Origin: Fredinandcohnia humi | Lineage (GTDB): Bacteria > Bacillota > Bacilli > Bacillales > Bacillaceae_L | NCBI RefSeq assembly: GCF_001439915.1 | Contig: NZ_LMBW01000009.1 | Location: 18,252-64,233 of the forward strand | Direction: 5' to 3' | Length of the DNA stretch: 45,982 nt | In this document: positions 25,485 through 35,106 of the stretch, in pieces | Layout: each line of letters starts with the position of its first letter | Numbering within the stretch: the first letter of the stretch is position 1 | Translations under genes and position numbers: made by a program | Notes under the pieces: model-generated | Told to the model about the DNA's origin: nothing | The model's database searches: none | Seen by the model: the letters and a program-made list of their open reading frames with translations, nothing else

Positions 25485-26166
25485 TTATGGGCATGCATCC
25501 GCATTACACAATGTTTCAATGGAAGTAAATGAAGGTGAAATCGTAGCCGTTATTGGTCCTAATGGGGCTGGGAAAACGACGCTATTGAAGGCGATTACGG
25601 GGTTGATGAAGGTGAAGGGGGGGAAGGTCCTATATAAGGATAATGTGATTACAGGTATTCCTGCTCATAAAATTTTAGGGTACGGTATATCCCATGTCCC
25701 TCAAGGTCGTCAGGTCTTTGGTGATCAGTCAGTAGAGGATAATCTAATTCTAGGCGCATTTACAATAAAAAAAGAGAAACAAAAAATTCAAGAGCTAATC
25801 GAAAGAGAATACGAAAGATTTCCGAGATTAAAGGAGAGAAGAAAACAGCATGCTGGTACATTAAGTGGCGGAGAGCAACAGATGCTAGCTGTATCCAGAG
25901 CGCTTATGTCTGATCCTGAATTGGTTCTTCTTGATGAGCCATCCATGGGTTTGTCACCTATATTTGTAAAACAGATATTCGACACGTTGTTAGAGTTGAA
26001 GAAATCTGGCAAGACAGTTGTGGTTGTTGAGCAATTAGCCATGGCTGCTTTAGCTATATCTGACCGTGCCTATGTTTTACAAGCAGGAGAGGTGAAGTTA
26101 CACGGAGAATCACGAGATTTATTAAAGGATGATGGTTTGGTAAAAACGTATTTAGGCTCAGCTTAA
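25456..26166 (+). CDS. Branched-chain-type ABC importer ATPase (LivF-like)
   Basis: A 236-aa ATP-binding subunit with Walker A GPNGAGKTT, Q-loop in SHVPQGRQVFGD, signature TLSGGEQQMLAVSRALM and Walker B LVLLDEPSMGLSP, all LivF-like. The start is a TTG (25456) with GAGGTGAA 7 bases upstream, giving a 29-base overlap with the fused gene and likely coupled translation. It is the last gene of the operon 20408-26166 and is followed by a bidirectional terminator. Confidence 0.93.
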   Translation: MLQVQDLSVSYGHASALHNVSMEVNEGEIVAVIGPNGAGKTTLLKAITGLMKVKGGKVLYKDNVITGIPAHKILGYGISHVPQGRQVFGDQSVEDNLILGAFTIKKEKQKIQELIEREYERFPRLKERRKQHAGTLSGGEQQMLAVSRALMSDPELVLLDEPSMGLSPIFVKQIFDTLLELKKSGKTVVVVEQLAMAALAISDRAYVLQAGEVKLHGESRDLLKDDGLVKTYLGSA

Positions 26167-26210
26167 GCAAACAAACGAAAAGTGTAAAATTCGTTGTTAT
26201 GTATTTTTAG

Positions 26211-26245
26211 AAAAAGAATCTCAGGGATAATGAGATTCTTTTTCT
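26211..26245. terminator. Bidirectional terminator between the importer operon and nirK
   Basis: AAAAAGAATCTCA pairs perfectly with TGAGATTCTTTTT (13 bases) around GGGATAA. Nothing gene-like is seen in 26246-26338. Confidence 0.9.
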
Positions 26246-26338
26246 GCTTTTTTTCTATTTTTATGTTAAAATTTATTTAGACTTTTTTGTTGACCTTATA
26301 AAGGAGTGCCGCTTGTGTACTTTTTTATTTGGTCTTTT

Positions 26339-27400
26339 TTAATGTCCAGCAGCAGTACTTTTGTCATCTTTTCCATCAGCAGTTACCTTTAACAATGCTG
26401 CTGCTCCTTTTTGAACGTGATTAAATTGATGGGTAACGATTGTGTATGTTCCTTCTTTCATTACCGTGAATTCTACAACTGCTCCACCGCTTGCGGGAAG
26501 CATAACTGTTTGTAGTCCTTCCATATGATTGTATGGGTTACCGTCGATATACACGTCGTCAAATATTGTACCAACTACGTGGAAAGAGCTCACTTCATTT
26601 GGACCTACGTTGTTAATGTAAAGTCTAACTTTGTCGCCCACTTTTGCAAGTAGTGGTGTTTCTTTTAAGGAGAAAGTATCACCGTTTGTATTTAAGTCGC
26701 CATCATTTAGAGCTTTTGTTGAAAATACGACTTGGCTAGGTACACCGTTTGTCATGTCATCTAAATCATTGTATTTATACCATTCGTTTTGAATGAGAAG
26801 GTATTCTCTATCAATCTCATTATCTGTTGGATAACCATCTTTCGGTTTTACAATAATGGTTCCGTGCATGCCGTTTGCAATATGTGATAGCACAGGTTTT
26901 GTACCACAGTGATACATGAAAACTCCCGGTTTGTTTGCTGGATAAGAGAATGTTCCACTCTCATCAGGCATTACATCAATGAAATCCTTTGACGGTGATG
27001 CGTGTACAGCGTGGAAGTCCATGCTGTGTGGAACAGCAGGGTCCATGTTTTTAAGTGTGAAGTTAATTGTGTCACCTTCATTTACAACTACGACAGGTCC
27101 TGGTGCTTCACCATTAAAGGTCCAAGCTTTGTAGGTATAGCCTTTGTCAATTTCAATGTCAGTGATCTGTGCTGTCATTTCAACGTTTACCACATTTTCT
27201 GAAACTCTTTCAACTTTTAATGGAACAGGTTCTTGGTTAAGGTCCTTGTGCGGTGCAATGACTTCACCACTGTTTGACTCTGCAGGAGCTGTTTGGGTTT
27301 CTACTTGTTTCTCTGACACTGCCTCTTGATTTCCACATCCTGATAAAACAATTGAAGTTCCAACTAATGACGCAATTAGCAATTTAATTTGTTTGTTCAT
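26339..27400 (-). CDS. nirK: Copper-containing nitrite reductase, lipoprotein form
   Basis: A 353-aa two-cupredoxin enzyme reducing nitrite to nitric oxide in denitrification. Residues 1-21 are a lipoprotein signal (LSGC, Cys22), so it would be anchored outside the membrane. All copper ligands can be seen: type 1 His125, Cys165, His173, Met178 (PHSMDFH, MYHCG, SHIANGM); type 2 His130, His164, His324 (THQFNH); catalytic Asp128 and His274 (SFHVVG). AAGGGGG precedes the ATG. An FNR-like operator at -41.5 predicts activation when oxygen is low. No nitric oxide reductase gene is visible nearby. Confidence 0.93.
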   Translation of the reverse strand: MNKQIKLLIASLVGTSIVLSGCGNQEAVSEKQVETQTAPAESNSGEVIAPHKDLNQEPVPLKVERVSENVVNVEMTAQITDIEIDKGYTYKAWTFNGEAPGPVVVVNEGDTINFTLKNMDPAVPHSMDFHAVHASPSKDFIDVMPDESGTFSYPANKPGVFMYHCGTKPVLSHIANGMHGTIIVKPKDGYPTDNEIDREYLLIQNEWYKYNDLDDMTNGVPSQVVFSTKALNDGDLNTNGDTFSLKETPLLAKVGDKVRLYINNVGPNEVSSFHVVGTIFDDVYIDGNPYNHMEGLQTVMLPASGGAVVEFTVMKEGTYTIVTHQFNHVQKGAAALLKVTADGKDDKSTAAGH

Positions 27401-27447
27401 GAATATTACCCCCTTGGATAATTGTTTTAATTACTTTCTACACTTAC

Positions 27448-27492
27448 ATCATATTCGGAGGAGGGCTCCTCAAACGTGATATAAATCACGTT
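27448..27492 (-). promoter_or_regulatory. nirK promoter with FNR/CRP-like operator at -41.5
   Basis: The dyad AACGTGATATAAATCACGTT (27473-27492) contains GTGA-N6-TCAC, the FNR/CRP half-sites. On the minus strand the -10 box is TATGAT (27453-27448), putting the start near 27441 and the dyad centre 41.5 bases upstream, the class II activator position. Between them lies another dyad, GAGGAG-GG-CTCCTC (27458-27471). Confidence 0.7.
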
Positions 27493-27561
27493 TTTGAAGG
27501 TAATCTGTGTACAGTTTGTGAAAAAATGAGCATATAAGCAACGTTCCAATAGTGGTAAGGG

Positions 27562-27576
27562 TTTAATCGCTTTCAA
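27562..27576 (-). promoter_or_regulatory. Possible cre (CcpA) site upstream of nirK
   Basis: Minus strand TTGAAAGCGATTAAA fits WTGNAARCGNWWWCA at 14 of 15 positions. It is about 120 bases upstream of the predicted nirK start. Nothing else is recognised in 27493-27780. Confidence 0.3.
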
Positions 27577-27796
27577 ATCACGGTTTTTAGACAAAAAACC
27601 TTCACGAATTTGGCCGTTTTTTCCTACGAAATGGTTGTTCCAAAGAACTGTTTTTTCGTACTTAAGGAGGGCATGTTAGATATTGTATAGGAAAAGCTAA
27701 TGTGGGGATAATGGTGGAGGAAAAGCCCAATTTTTCCTATTTTACTTGAAGTTCCTGCACAAATTCTATACAATACTGAATATAATCATAAATAAT

Positions 27797-28048
27797 GAAG
27801 CGTTGAGAAGGAGTAGTAATGTTCTACACACGTGTTAGAGAGTTGACGGGTGGTGCAAGTCAATCGTTGATGAACATGAACTCGCCTTTGAGTAATAAGC
27901 ATGAAATGCGAAAAGCAAACTAGTGTTTATCGTCTTTAGTCCGCGTTAAGGATGAATGAAGTGAGTGAGCAATTTGTCACTAATGTGGGTGGTACCGCGG
28001 GAAGAATACATATCCTCTCGTCCCTTTTGGGATTAGGGGTTTTTTGTT
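27797..28048 (+). promoter_or_regulatory. T-box leader controlling leuS (tRNA-Leu)
   Basis: The T-box sequence TGGGTGGTACCGCGG ends at 28000 and is followed by a terminator hairpin (CCTC..TCCC / GGGA..GGGG, then TTTTTT, to 28048). Stem I begins near 27797 and has AGAGAG and GGTGCAAG landmarks; the specifier in CATGAACTCGCC is CTC (27881-27883), a leucine codon. Uncharged tRNA-Leu would allow read-through into leuS. A -10 TATAAT stands at 27781. Confidence 0.93.
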
Positions 28049-28095
28049 TTTTTATAGGTTTTTAAGGATTTGTAATCGATTAAGGAGGCAGTCTT

Positions 28096-30513
28096 ATGAG
28101 TTTTAATCATCAAAAGATCGAGAAAAAGTGGCAGCAGCACTGGGAGCAGAACAAAACATTTAAGACAACTGAAGACAAAGGGAAGCGTAAGTTTTATGCG
28201 TTAGACATGTTTCCATATCCATCTGGTGCTGGACTTCACGTCGGTCACCCTGAAGGTTATACCGCTACAGACATTTTAGCAAGAATGAAGCGAATGCAAG
28301 GATACAACGTTCTTCATCCAATGGGATGGGATGCATTCGGGTTGCCAGCTGAGCAATATGCATTAGATACTGGAAATGACCCTGCTGAATTTACCGAGAA
28401 AAATATCAATACATTCCGTCGTCAAATTAAGGAACTCGGATTTTCATATGATTGGGATCGTGAAGTGAACACTACAGATCCTGAATACTATAAATGGACA
28501 CAATGGATTTTCACAAAGCTATTTGAAAAAGGTTTGGCATATGTGGATGAAATTCCTGTTAACTGGTGTCCAGCATTAGGAACTGTGCTTGCCAATGAAG
28601 AAGTCATTGATGGAAAGAGTGAACGTGGGGGGCACCCTGTTGAAAGACGCCCAATGAGACAGTGGGTATTAAAAATAACAGCCTATGCTGAACGTTTGCT
28701 TGAGGATTTAGAAGAACTTGACTGGCCAGAAAGCTTAAAAGAAATGCAGCGCAACTGGATTGGTCGTTCTGAAGGAGCGCATGTAACCTTCAAAATTGAT
28801 GGTCACGATGAAACGTTCACTGTATTTACAACTCGTCCGGATACATTATTTGGTGCTACTTACGCTGTACTTGCTCCTGAGCACCCATTTGTTGATAAAA
28901 TCACAACTTCTGAACAAAAAGAAGAAGTTCATGCTTATGTAGATAAAATGAAGAGTAAGAGCGATCTTGAACGTACAGATTTAGCAAAAGATAAAACAGG
29001 TGTATTCACAGGTGCCTATGCCATTAATCCTGTAAACCAAGAGAAAATGCCAATTTGGATTGCTGATTATGTCCTAATGAGCTATGGAACCGGTGCGATT
29101 ATGGCAGTTCCAGCGCATGATGAGCGCGACTATGAATTTGCTGTCAAATTTGAATTACCAATTAAAGAGGTAGTTGCTGGTGGGGATGTTTCAAAAGAAG
29201 CATATACTGGCGACGGTGAGCATGTGAATTCTGACTTTTTAGATGGATTAAATAAAGAAGAAGCAATTACGAAAATGATTGCATGGCTAGAGGAAAATCA
29301 GATTGGTAAAAAGGAAATTACCTATAAGCTGCGCGACTGGCTATTTAGCCGTCAACGCTATTGGGGTGAACCGATTCCAATTATCCAATGGGAAGATGGA
29401 ACAATGACTACCGTTCCAGTGGAAGAGCTTCCACTTATGCTTCCAAAAACGAAGGAAATCAAACCTTCTGGAACCGGTGAATCACCACTTGCAAATATCA
29501 CCGAATGGGTAAATGTGGTTGACGAGAAGACCGGCAAAAAAGGACGTCGTGAGACAAATACCATGCCACAATGGGCAGGTAGCTGCTGGTACTACTTACG
29601 TTATATTGATCCACATAACGATCAAGCATTGGCGGACCCTGAAAAATTAAAAGAATGGTTGCCAGTTGATATTTACATCGGCGGAGCAGAGCATGCGGTC
29701 CTACACTTGCTATATGCAAGATTCTGGCACAAGGTACTATATGATATTGGTGTTGTAACAACGAAAGAACCATTCCAAAAGCTTTTCAACCAAGGTATGA
29801 TTCTTGGTGAAGGAAATGAAAAAATGAGTAAGTCAAAAGGAAATGTTGTAAATCCTGACGACATTATTGAATCTCATGGTGCAGATACTCTTCGTTTATA
29901 TGAAATGTTCATGGGACCATTAGATGCTTCCATCGCCTGGTCAACAAATGGGCTTGATGGTTCTCGCCGTTTCTTGGATCGAATTTGGCGCTTACTTGCC
30001 GATGACAATGGTAACCTATCACCAAAGGTAAAAGCTGATTCAACTGATGCTTCACTTGAGCGCGTCTATCACCAAACTGTCAAAAAAGTGACAGAGGATT
30101 ACGAAGCATTGCACTTTAACACCGCAATTTCACAATTAATGGTATTCATCAATGATGCATACAAAGCAGCTGAATTACCAAAGACATTCATTGAAGGTTT
30201 TGTAAAACTTCTTTCCCCAGTTGCTCCACATCTTGCTGAAGAGCTTTGGGAGAAGCTTGGTAATACAGGATCAATTGCTTATGAATCATGGCCGGCATTT
30301 GATGAAGCAAAATTAGTTGAAGCAGAAATTGAGATTGTTATTCAAGTGAACGGAAAAGTAAAAGCGAAGCTTCATGTTCCGGCAGATGCAACAAAAGAGG
30401 TACTCGAAAAAATTGCAATGGGTGCAGACCCAATCAAGGAACAAATCGAAGGTAAAACGGTACGTAAGGTTATTGCGGTACCAGGAAAGCTTGTAAATAT
30501 CGTAGCTAACTAG
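28096..30513 (+). CDS. leuS: Leucyl-tRNA synthetase
   Basis: An 805-aa class I synthetase that charges tRNA-Leu and edits mischarged products. The HIGH motif is HVGHPEG (residues 48-54) and the KMSKS motif is KMSKSKGN (576-583). The inserted editing domain includes [12 protein letters not shown] and [20 protein letters not shown]. The length is normal. AAGGAGG precedes the ATG. It is preceded by a T-box leader and followed by a terminator, so it forms its own unit. Confidence 0.98.
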   Translation: MSFNHQKIEKKWQQHWEQNKTFKTTEDKGKRKFYALDMFPYPSGAGLHVGHPEGYTATDILARMKRMQGYNVLHPMGWDAFGLPAEQYALDTGNDPAEFTEKNINTFRRQIKELGFSYDWDREVNTTDPEYYKWTQWIFTKLFEKGLAYVDEIPVNWCPALGTVLANEEVIDGKSERGGHPVERRPMRQWVLKITAYAERLLEDLEELDWPESLKEMQRNWIGRSEGAHVTFKIDGHDETFTVFTTRPDTLFGATYAVLAPEHPFVDKITTSEQKEEVHAYVDKMKSKSDLERTDLAKDKTGVFTGAYAINPVNQEKMPIWIADYVLMSYGTGAIMAVPAHDERDYEFAVKFELPIKEVVAGGDVSKEAYTGDGEHVNSDFLDGLNKEEAITKMIAWLEENQIGKKEITYKLRDWLFSRQRYWGEPIPIIQWEDGTMTTVPVEELPLMLPKTKEIKPSGTGESPLANITEWVNVVDEKTGKKGRRETNTMPQWAGSCWYYLRYIDPHNDQALADPEKLKEWLPVDIYIGGAEHAVLHLLYARFWHKVLYDIGVVTTKEPFQKLFNQGMILGEGNEKMSKSKGNVVNPDDIIESHGADTLRLYEMFMGPLDASIAWSTNGLDGSRRFLDRIWRLLADDNGNLSPKVKADSTDASLERVYHQTVKKVTEDYEALHFNTAISQLMVFINDAYKAAELPKTFIEGFVKLLSPVAPHLAEELWEKLGNTGSIAYESWPAFDEAKLVEAEIEIVIQVNGKVKAKLHVPADATKEVLEKIAMGADPIKEQIEGKTVRKVIAVPGKLVNIVAN

Positions 30514-30519
30514 TAAATG

Positions 30520-30553
30520 TAGCCCCTCACATATTGTGGGGGCTATTTTTTTT
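30520..30553 (+). terminator. Terminator of leuS
   Basis: TAGCCCCTCACA pairs with TGTGGGGGCTA, followed by eight T. Confidence 0.88.
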
Positions 30554-30580
30554 GATTAGTTATTTCAAACTATTCTCGGA

Positions 30581-30660
30581 ATACTGTCACTATCCTGAAA
30601 ATACTGTCACTAATTTAAATTTACTGTCGCTATTTTAAAAATACTGTCACTAACAAAAAA
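30581..30660. repeat. 20-bp tandem repeat, four units
   Basis: Units at 30581, 30601, 30621 and 30641, each (A/T)TACTGTC(A/G)CTA plus eight or nine A/T-rich variable bases, exact 20-base period. It lies between the convergent ends of leuS and the M42 peptidase gene, with the same plan as the array at 3476 but a different core. Confidence 0.9.
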
Positions 30661-30723
30661 ACGAACGCTAGGGAATCTTTTCTTCACAAAAATAGGATAC
30701 CCCTTTGGAGTACCCTTAAAAAG

Positions 30724-31773
30724 TTATTCAACCATTTCAGACTGAAGATAATGATAAATTAATTTTGTCGTATTTTCGATTGAATCTTTATGTGTACGCT
30801 CAAATGCATGAGAAGAGTCAATTCCAGGACCGATTAATCCGTGAATAATATCATGTCCAGAACGAATCGCTGCCGATGCATCAGAACCATAATAAGGATA
30901 GATGTCTAGTTTATAACCAATCTCATGTTTTTCAGCAAGCTGGACAAGCTTTTTGCGGAAAGCATAGTGATATGGTCCGCTCGCATCCTTCACACAAATC
31001 GAAACTGTATATTCATCTGTTGCTTGGCCATCACCCATTGCGCCCATATCCACTGCCAAATATTCCACAGTTTCAGGTGTGATATTGGAGTTACCACCAT
31101 ATCCGATTTCCTCGTTATTTGAAATTAAGAAATGAGTTGTATATGGAAGCTCTATGTTTTCAGCTTTGATTTGTTTAATCAATTGAAGAAGTATTCCAAC
31201 ACTCGCTTTGTCATCTAAATGGCGGGACTTAATAAAGCCGTTTCCTGTAACCTCTACCCGTGGATCAAACGAAACAAAGTCACCAACCTCAATTCCAAGA
31301 GCCCGAACCTCATCTGCATTTTTTACTGTTTCATCAATCCGGACCTCCATATTTTCTTGGTTACGCTCCGCTTTTCCAGCATCTTTATAGACATGGACGG
31401 ATTGCTGATGCATAAGGATTGTACCAGTATAGAACTTTCCAGTTGAGGTTTCAATTCGGCAATATTCACCTTCAATAGAGTTATATTTAAAGCCGCCAAT
31501 TAAATCAAGCTTTAATCGACCACTAGGTTTGATTTCTTTTACAATCGCCCCCAATGTGTCGACGTGGGCAGTAAGCATACGGTGCTTAAGATTATCTTTT
31601 CCAGGGATGGTAGCGATGAGGCCGCCTTTGCGATTTCGGTATGTATCAACATTTACCTCTTTAAGAAGCTTTTCTACGTATGTAATGACTTCATTTGTGT
31701 TACCAGATGGACTTGGAATCGAAACGAGTTCTTTTATGAGTTGAATCGTTTCGTTAGTATTTGGATAAGTCAA
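30724..31773 (-). CDS. M42-family metallopeptidase
   Basis: A 349-aa co-catalytic zinc aminopeptidase of the M42 (glutamyl aminopeptidase/endoglucanase-like) family. Metal ligands and catalytic residues are visible: His in TAHVDT, Asp in HLDDKAS, the Glu pair in SNNEEIG, Asp in VDMGAMG and the C-terminal His in SSHAFERTH. It probably trims peptides in the cytosol. The TTG start follows AGAGGGGG. M42 enzymes often form 12-subunit shells. It is divergent from ytwF. Confidence 0.9.
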   Translation of the reverse strand: MTYPNTNETIQLIKELVSIPSPSGNTNEVITYVEKLLKEVNVDTYRNRKGGLIATIPGKDNLKHRMLTAHVDTLGAIVKEIKPSGRLKLDLIGGFKYNSIEGEYCRIETSTGKFYTGTILMHQQSVHVYKDAGKAERNQENMEVRIDETVKNADEVRALGIEVGDFVSFDPRVEVTGNGFIKSRHLDDKASVGILLQLIKQIKAENIELPYTTHFLISNNEEIGYGGNSNITPETVEYLAVDMGAMGDGQATDEYTVSICVKDASGPYHYAFRKKLVQLAEKHEIGYKLDIYPYYGSDASAAIRSGHDIIHGLIGPGIDSSHAFERTHKDSIENTTKLIYHYLQSEMVE

Positions 31774-31857
31774 TGTCTTTTTCCCCCTCTTTTTCAGCTA
31801 TTTAAATCATACTCTTTTTGAAAATGAAATTCTAGTTTAGAAAGGTTGCGTAAAATT

Positions 31858-31885
31858 TTGTTAGCTACTTTAGCTTTGATATAAT
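31858..31885 (+). promoter_or_regulatory. SigA promoter of ytwF
   Basis: TTGTTA (31858-31863), 16 bases, TATAAT (31880-31885), 32 bases before the ATG. Confidence 0.6.
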
Positions 31886-31916
31886 GTTCAGGATAGGAAA
31901 TGGAAAGGATGATTCG

Positions 31917-32216
31917 ATGTTTGAAGAAATCACAACCGAGGAACTAAAGCAGAAGCTTGAGAATGGTGAAAAATTAGAGCTTGTTGATGTTCGTGAGGAT
32001 GAAGAAGTAGCAGGGGGCATGATCCCTAGTGCAAAGCATATTAAAATGATGGAAATTCCAGATAACCTCGCTTATTTTGATAAAGATACTGAATATATTA
32101 TTATCTGCCGCTCTGGTGGAAGAAGCTACAATGTCTGTGCATATCTCAATGACCAGGGATATAAGGTTATAAATATGGTTGGCGGGATGATGAATTGGAC
32201 TGGTGAAATGAAATAA
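31917..32216 (+). CDS. ytwF: Rhodanese-domain protein YtwF
   Basis: A 99-aa single-domain rhodanese. The active-site loop is CRSGGRS, with the cysteine at about residue 64, and VDVREDEEVAGGMIPSAKHI is the standard CH2A-like block. Such proteins move sulfane sulfur, but the acceptor is unknown. The ATG at 31917 follows AAAGGATG; it has its own promoter and a good terminator, so it is monocistronic. Confidence 0.88.
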   Translation: MFEEITTEELKQKLENGEKLELVDVREDEEVAGGMIPSAKHIKMMEIPDNLAYFDKDTEYIIICRSGGRSYNVCAYLNDQGYKVINMVGGMMNWTGEMK

Positions 32217-32241
32217 ATATAGATAATCCGAACAGGCTTTG

Positions 32242-32270
32242 CGTGAATTCTTTATGAATTCACGTTTTTG
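32242..32270 (+). terminator. Terminator of ytwF
   Basis: A perfect 9-base stem CGTGAATTC / GAATTCACG around TTTAT, followed by TTTTT. Confidence 0.88.
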
Positions 32271-32392
32271 ATTTATAAAACTTTCTACAAAACAACAATA
32301 ATGCGCTCAAATACAATAACATTATATTGTTAAACGATAAATATTTTGTTAAAATGATAACAAGAAATCACGGGGCTTTTAGGAGGAAAAAA

Positions 32393-32923
32393 ATGATATT
32401 TTTTTTATTGCTTGGTATATTTTTATTAATGATTGTGGGTGTTAATCGAAAGAAACTAGTTAATTTTATAGGACCTAATAATCGTTTAGTTAAAAAACTA
32501 TCAAACTATGATTGGTTCCAAAACCCATGGCTAAGCGGTATATTTTTATTTGTTTTAAACGGACTTTTGTTTGGTATGACTTTATTAATACTTTATGGAC
32601 TGGGCTTCCTTACGATCCCTTACATTCATTTGTTGATTATGGTGGGAGCAGTTATTGTAAGTTTGGTTTCCTGGATTATTATTTTGAATGCATGGGATGG
32701 TAATAAAAAGGGGCGGATATTAAGAGGGTTTATCGGCAGCAGCTTTTACTTAATACTCACACTTGTTTTCACCTACATGATTGTTACACTTGAACCACAA
32801 TTTCCGAGTGATGATACATTCATGGCGTTTATCGGACTTGCAATGGCCTTCATAGTATCGTTAGTAGCTTTCATAACCTGCTTTTTATTTACAGGTTTGT
32901 TTGAAAGAAAGGAAATTCACTAA
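32393..32923 (+). CDS. Multi-pass membrane protein, unrecognised
   Basis: A 176-aa protein with about five hydrophobic helices, near residues 1-18, 48-74, 78-103, 117-136 and 150-171. A short soluble loop after helix 1 contains NFIGPNNRLVKKLSNYDWFQNP. The ATG at 32393 has AGGAGG 7 bases upstream; an ATG at 32327 would add 22 polar residues without a binding site. No family is recognised. It lies 63 bases before cse60. Confidence 0.7.
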   Translation: MIFFLLLGIFLLMIVGVNRKKLVNFIGPNNRLVKKLSNYDWFQNPWLSGIFLFVLNGLLFGMTLLILYGLGFLTIPYIHLLIMVGAVIVSLVSWIIILNAWDGNKKGRILRGFIGSSFYLILTLVFTYMIVTLEPQFPSDDTFMAFIGLAMAFIVSLVAFITCFLFTGLFERKEIH

Positions 32924-32986
32924 AAACCTAGATTATAAGCTTAACATTCTAAAACTCTGTCAATACTAGTGATGGAGGTGGAGTTT

Positions 32987-33172
32987 ATGGCGTTAAAAGT
33001 GAAGGTTTTTGATGAAGAACATGAAGAGGATTTAGAGCATAAGATGAATCGTTTTTTTGAAAAAGTGGATGAACAAGATATTATTGAAGTCAAATTTCAG
33101 GTCGGGGTTTCCTGTGATCAAGGGGATGACCAAATATTTTGTTTCTCAGCCATGATTGTATATAGAGCCTAA
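32987..33172 (+). CDS. cse60: Sporulation protein Cse60
   Basis: A 61-aa protein beginning MALKVKVFDEEHEEDLEHKM and ending DDQIFCFSAMIVYRA, close to B. subtilis Cse60 (YteV), a gene transcribed by mother-cell SigE during sporulation. The start at 32987 has GGAGGTGG upstream. The role of the protein is unknown; its presence supports a spore-forming host. The terminator after it is shared with ytfP. Confidence 0.88.
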   Translation: MALKVKVFDEEHEEDLEHKMNRFFEKVDEQDIIEVKFQVGVSCDQGDDQIFCFSAMIVYRA

Positions 33173-33203
33173 CCCACAAATTGAAAGTGAGTTAGGCTTT
33201 ATT
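33166..33203. terminator. Bidirectional terminator between cse60 and ytfP
   Basis: AGCCTAAC-CCAC pairs with GTGA-GTTAGGCT, flanked by T-rich sequence. It overlaps the cse60 stop. Confidence 0.75.
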
Positions 33204-34487
33204 TTAGTTTCGTATGGTGGTTGCTTGCTTTCCAGCATTTTCACCGGCTAATCGACCGGTGACAAGGGCGGATGTGATATTATAGCCGCCCGTATATCCA
33301 TGAATATCAAGGATTTCTCCGCAGAAAAAGAGTCCCGTCATGAACTTTGATTCCATTTCCTTTGGATGAATTTCTTTTATTGAGACCCCGCCACCTGTTA
33401 CAAATGCTTTTTCAATTGGCAGTGTCCCGTTAACTGTGAACTGAAATTGTTTGCAATCCTTAGCAAAGGCACGAATGCTGTCATGGGACAGATTTGCAAT
33501 GGTTACCTGCGGGTCGATTTCATTTTTTTCTAATAAGAACAAAAGGTATCTTTCTGGTAAAACCCCTTTTAAGATATTTTTTAAAGCTTTCTTTGGTTCA
33601 TCTTTTGCTTGTTTTAAAATTTGCTGAAAGATTTGCTCCTCGTTCATTGATGGAAGAGCATCGATACTCATGACGACACGGTCAATTTTAAACTTCTTCA
33701 TCGTTTTTACAACAAATTGGCTGCAGCGTAAAACTGCTGGTCCTGAAATGCCAAAATGAGTGAACAGCATGTCCATTTGATGGGTGATTACTGTTTTACC
33801 CTTTGGATTTAGGACACTAACAGCAACATCCCGTAGTGCTAGCCCCTGTAAAGTCTTGTTTTTGATAAATTCCTCATCGGATGTAACGGGAACTTCAGTT
33901 GGAAATAGATCTGTGATCGTATGACCTGCTGCCTCAGCCCAAGCATAGCCGTCTCCGGTCGAACCTGTCTGTGGGACGGATTTACCACCGACTCCAACAA
34001 CAATACATCTAGCCTCTATGTATTCGCCATTTTTCAAATGAACACCAGCAACATGTCCATCTTTATATTCAAGCCTAGACACTGGTGTATTTGTTTCAAT
34101 ATGTACATGTAACGACTCAAGTCGATTTAATAATGCATCAACAACAGACTGGGCCTTATTCGTCGTGGGAAACATCCTGCCATGATCTTCCTCTTTTAAT
34201 TGAATCCCTAACTGTTCAAAAAACGCGATAATATCTTCATTATTGAATACAGAAAATGCACTAAATAAAAAGCGGCCATTCCCTGGAATATGCTTAATGA
34301 TTTCATCGATTGGAAGCCTGTTAGTGACATTGCAGCGCCCTCCACCTGAAATGGCAAGCTTTCTTCCAAGCTTATTCCCTTTATCTAAAAGAAGCACCTT
34401 CGCGCCTTGCTCGCCGGCGGCTATCGCAGCCATTAAGCCCGAAGGTCCTCCTCCAATTACAATTACATCATACTGCAAATCAAACAC
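33204..34487 (-). CDS. ytfP: HI0933-family flavoprotein YtfP
   Basis: A 427-aa FAD-binding protein. The dinucleotide-binding fingerprint [17 protein letters not shown] follows the start (about residues 12-28), then [16 protein letters not shown], the HI0933 hallmark, and a C-terminal FAD block [16 protein letters not shown]. Family members are putative flavin-dependent reductases of unknown substrate. AAGGAG precedes the start. It sits 9 bases downstream of the DUF393 gene, so the two are probably co-transcribed. Confidence 0.9.
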   Translation of the reverse strand: MFDLQYDVIVIGGGPSGLMAAIAAGEQGAKVLLLDKGNKLGRKLAISGGGRCNVTNRLPIDEIIKHIPGNGRFLFSAFSVFNNEDIIAFFEQLGIQLKEEDHGRMFPTTNKAQSVVDALLNRLESLHVHIETNTPVSRLEYKDGHVAGVHLKNGEYIEARCIVVGVGGKSVPQTGSTGDGYAWAEAAGHTITDLFPTEVPVTSDEEFIKNKTLQGLALRDVAVSVLNPKGKTVITHQMDMLFTHFGISGPAVLRCSQFVVKTMKKFKIDRVVMSIDALPSMNEEQIFQQILKQAKDEPKKALKNILKGVLPERYLLFLLEKNEIDPQVTIANLSHDSIRAFAKDCKQFQFTVNGTLPIEKAFVTGGGVSIKEIHPKEMESKFMTGLFFCGEILDIHGYTGGYNITSALVTGRLAGENAGKQATTIRN

Positions 34488-34495
34488 TCCTTATC

Positions 34496-34888
34496 TCAGT
34501 CTAAAAACCGCTTTCGAACCTCTGGAGAAGGAAGCATGCAGCTTTCCTGCTTTCCAAACCATTTATAACGATTATGGGCAATTACATGATAAAATATATC
34601 ACGAATGGGTGCCGGCACGATTGTGAAAATCACAAGTAGTCGAACAGGACCTTTGAGATTACGACAAACCCGAAGTGCAGCACTTGATTTTGTAAAATAA
34701 CAATCGTCTTCAATTAATACGAAACTATTAATGTCCTCAGGAATACGATGTTTTTTCAATAATGCTTTTCCTGCTTCACTTTGAAGAGAGGCAAAATGGT
34801 ATCGTTGTTTCAAATCTCTTTTCAGGATAAATTGCACACTGCTATTGCAAAAATTACAAATGCCATCAAACAAAATAATATGATTCAT
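34496..34888 (-). CDS. DUF393 thiol-disulfide oxidoreductase-like protein
   Basis: A 130-aa protein opening MNHIILFDGICNFCNSSVQF. The CNFC pair (Cys-x-x-Cys, about residues 11-14) after FDG is the mark of the DUF393/DCC family, a thioredoxin-like group. The substrate is unknown. The ATG at 34888 has AGGAG 11 bases upstream; a GTG four codons earlier abuts the same site and is less likely. It is the first gene of the pair with ytfP. Confidence 0.85.
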   Translation of the reverse strand: MNHIILFDGICNFCNSSVQFILKRDLKQRYHFASLQSEAGKALLKKHRIPEDINSFVLIEDDCYFTKSSAALRVCRNLKGPVRLLVIFTIVPAPIRDIFYHVIAHNRYKWFGKQESCMLPSPEVRKRFLD

Positions 34889-35106
34889 GGCTTTCCACAC
34901 TCCTATTGTTTCCTTACCTACATCATATCATGGGAACAGTGCGTACAATAACGTTGAATTTCAAATCTAACAAGTCTAAACTATACATGATGCAGCAAAA
35001 TACGCCAACAAGTCATGAAACTGACCAATAATTTTAGGTTAATAATTTTTATAAATATGATAAACTTGATTAGTTCGTCTTCAAAAATTAAGATTGGGGA
35101 TTTTAT

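Noticed and set aside
32941-32975. SigE promoter for cse60
   Set aside because: A -10-like CAATACTA is present but no convincing -35 at the right spacing, so it is not listed as a feature.
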